Under the pieces are notes generated by a model. That model saw nothing but the letters and a program-made list of their open reading frames with translations, did not search any database and was not told where the DNA came from. From Chloroflexota bacterium (GTDB lineage Bacteria > Chloroflexota > Anaerolineae > Anaerolineales > Villigracilaceae), in assembly GCA_023484185.1 (NCBI GenBank), contig JAMDBC010000148.1, positions 1-5,624 of the forward strand: a DNA stretch of 5,624 nucleotides. Reading direction: 5' to 3'. Shown one piece after another: positions 5,342 through 5,624 of the stretch. The position numbers and the translations under genes were made by a program. Positions within the stretch are counted from its first letter, which is position 1. Each line of letters starts with the position of its first letter.

Positions 5342-5624
5342 TATGTTTCCTCGGAAATGATGTGGAATTGGATTTTTATCTCCGTCATCCAATCCTGGAT
5401 GAGTTTCATCTGGCGGAGACGGAGATCAAGACTCAGACGATTGAAAATCTGGTCAGGCGGCAAGTGGGTGAGCGTGGTCTCGAGGCGTTCGATCTCGCTT
5501 TTGATTTCGGCGCACTGAGCCGCATGGATTAGCGCGTTTTTTTCAGGGCTATATAGATTTGTGAAATACAAACGGGTGAGAAATTCCAGGCGAATGGAAC
5601 GGGAATTGTGGCTGGTGTTGTTCA
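5341..5624 (-). CDS. Probable PadR-family transcriptional regulator, C-terminal part (gene runs off the window)
   Basis: The frame is open from the right edge to the TAG at 5343-5341, giving 93 visible residues without a start; a TTG at 5571 is only an internal codon. The sequence RSIRLEFLTRLYFTNLYSP, a long charged helix (AEIKSEIERLETTL) and a final helix with RQMKLIQDWMTE resemble the PadR C-terminal dimerisation domain. That domain typically has an EFLxRLxF opening, a coiled coil, and a closing helix ending in W-L/M-x-E. The DNA-binding winged helix would lie upstream, outside the window. TAG overlaps the modA GTG by one base (TAGTG), so the regulator is translationally coupled to modA and may control molybdate uptake. 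PadR proteins usually repress transcription and respond to small molecules. The family call rests on pattern memory and is moderately confident. Confidence 0.65.
   Translation of the reverse strand, partial: NNTSHNSRSIRLEFLTRLYFTNLYSPEKNALIHAAQCAEIKSEIERLETTLTHLPPDQIFNRLSLDLRLRQMKLIQDWMTEIKIQFHIISEET
5348..5352 (-). promoter_or_regulatory. Ribosome-binding site that sets the GTG start of modA
   Basis: The minus strand reads GAGGA at 5352-5348, six bases before the GTG at 5341. It lies inside the end of the upstream regulator gene. This favours the GTG start, which directly yields a lipoprotein signal, over the in-frame ATG at 5392. Confidence 0.75.

Noticed and set aside
5342..5392. ATG 5392 as modA start
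   Set aside because: It would place 17 mostly polar residues ahead of a clear lipoprotein signal and would overlap the regulator gene by about 50 bases, whereas GTG 5341 has a well-spaced GAGGA.

Overview
The window looks like a piece of a bacterial chromosome, most plausibly an Anaerolineae-type member of the Chloroflexota. That is an inference from three things: a moderate-GC genome, a lipoprotein-type ModA as expected outside classical Gram-negatives, and intergenic gaps packed with short periodic palindromic repeats. No rRNA, tRNA, transposase or CRISPR array is visible, and the taxonomy was not tested by any search.

Layout. A short open tail of an unidentified gene may occupy bases 3-107 (+). 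After a palindromic repeat leader comes a fold-type I PLP-dependent aminotransferase (179-1294, +). A hairpin-bearing gap leads to a UbiA-superfamily membrane prenyltransferase-like gene (1407-2288, +). A 38-bp gap made of 9-bp units leads to moeA (2327-3609, +). moeA is broken by an apparent one-base deletion near 3336-3339, so domain IV lies in another frame. Converging on moeA from the right is a minus-strand operon: the C-terminal part of a probable PadR-family regulator (5341-5624, running off the window), modA (4529-5341) and modB (3705-4532). These genes overlap at TAGTG and ATGA junctions.

Function. The right half is a molybdenum module. ModA captures molybdate outside the membrane, ModB forms the membrane channel, and MoeA inserts molybdenum into molybdopterin. 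The transporter ATPase (ModC) is absent from its usual place after modB, because moeA converges there. The PadR-like regulator overlapping modA may control uptake; ModE would be the usual regulator. The aminotransferase and the UbiA-like gene have no obvious link to molybdenum.

The most unusual feature is the density of small repeats of different designs. Two inverted arrays of 10-bp ATCT-type units flank genes at 108-167 and 3627-3716; the second supplies the modB stop codon. There is a long imperfect hairpin at 1333-1380 and a 9-bp-phased block at 2290-2325. Inside moeA there are a perfect 15-bp-stem hairpin apparently inserted in frame (2709-2742) and three exact 7-bp repeats (3451-3471). 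These repeats, with the moeA frameshift, are the part of the window most worth following up.
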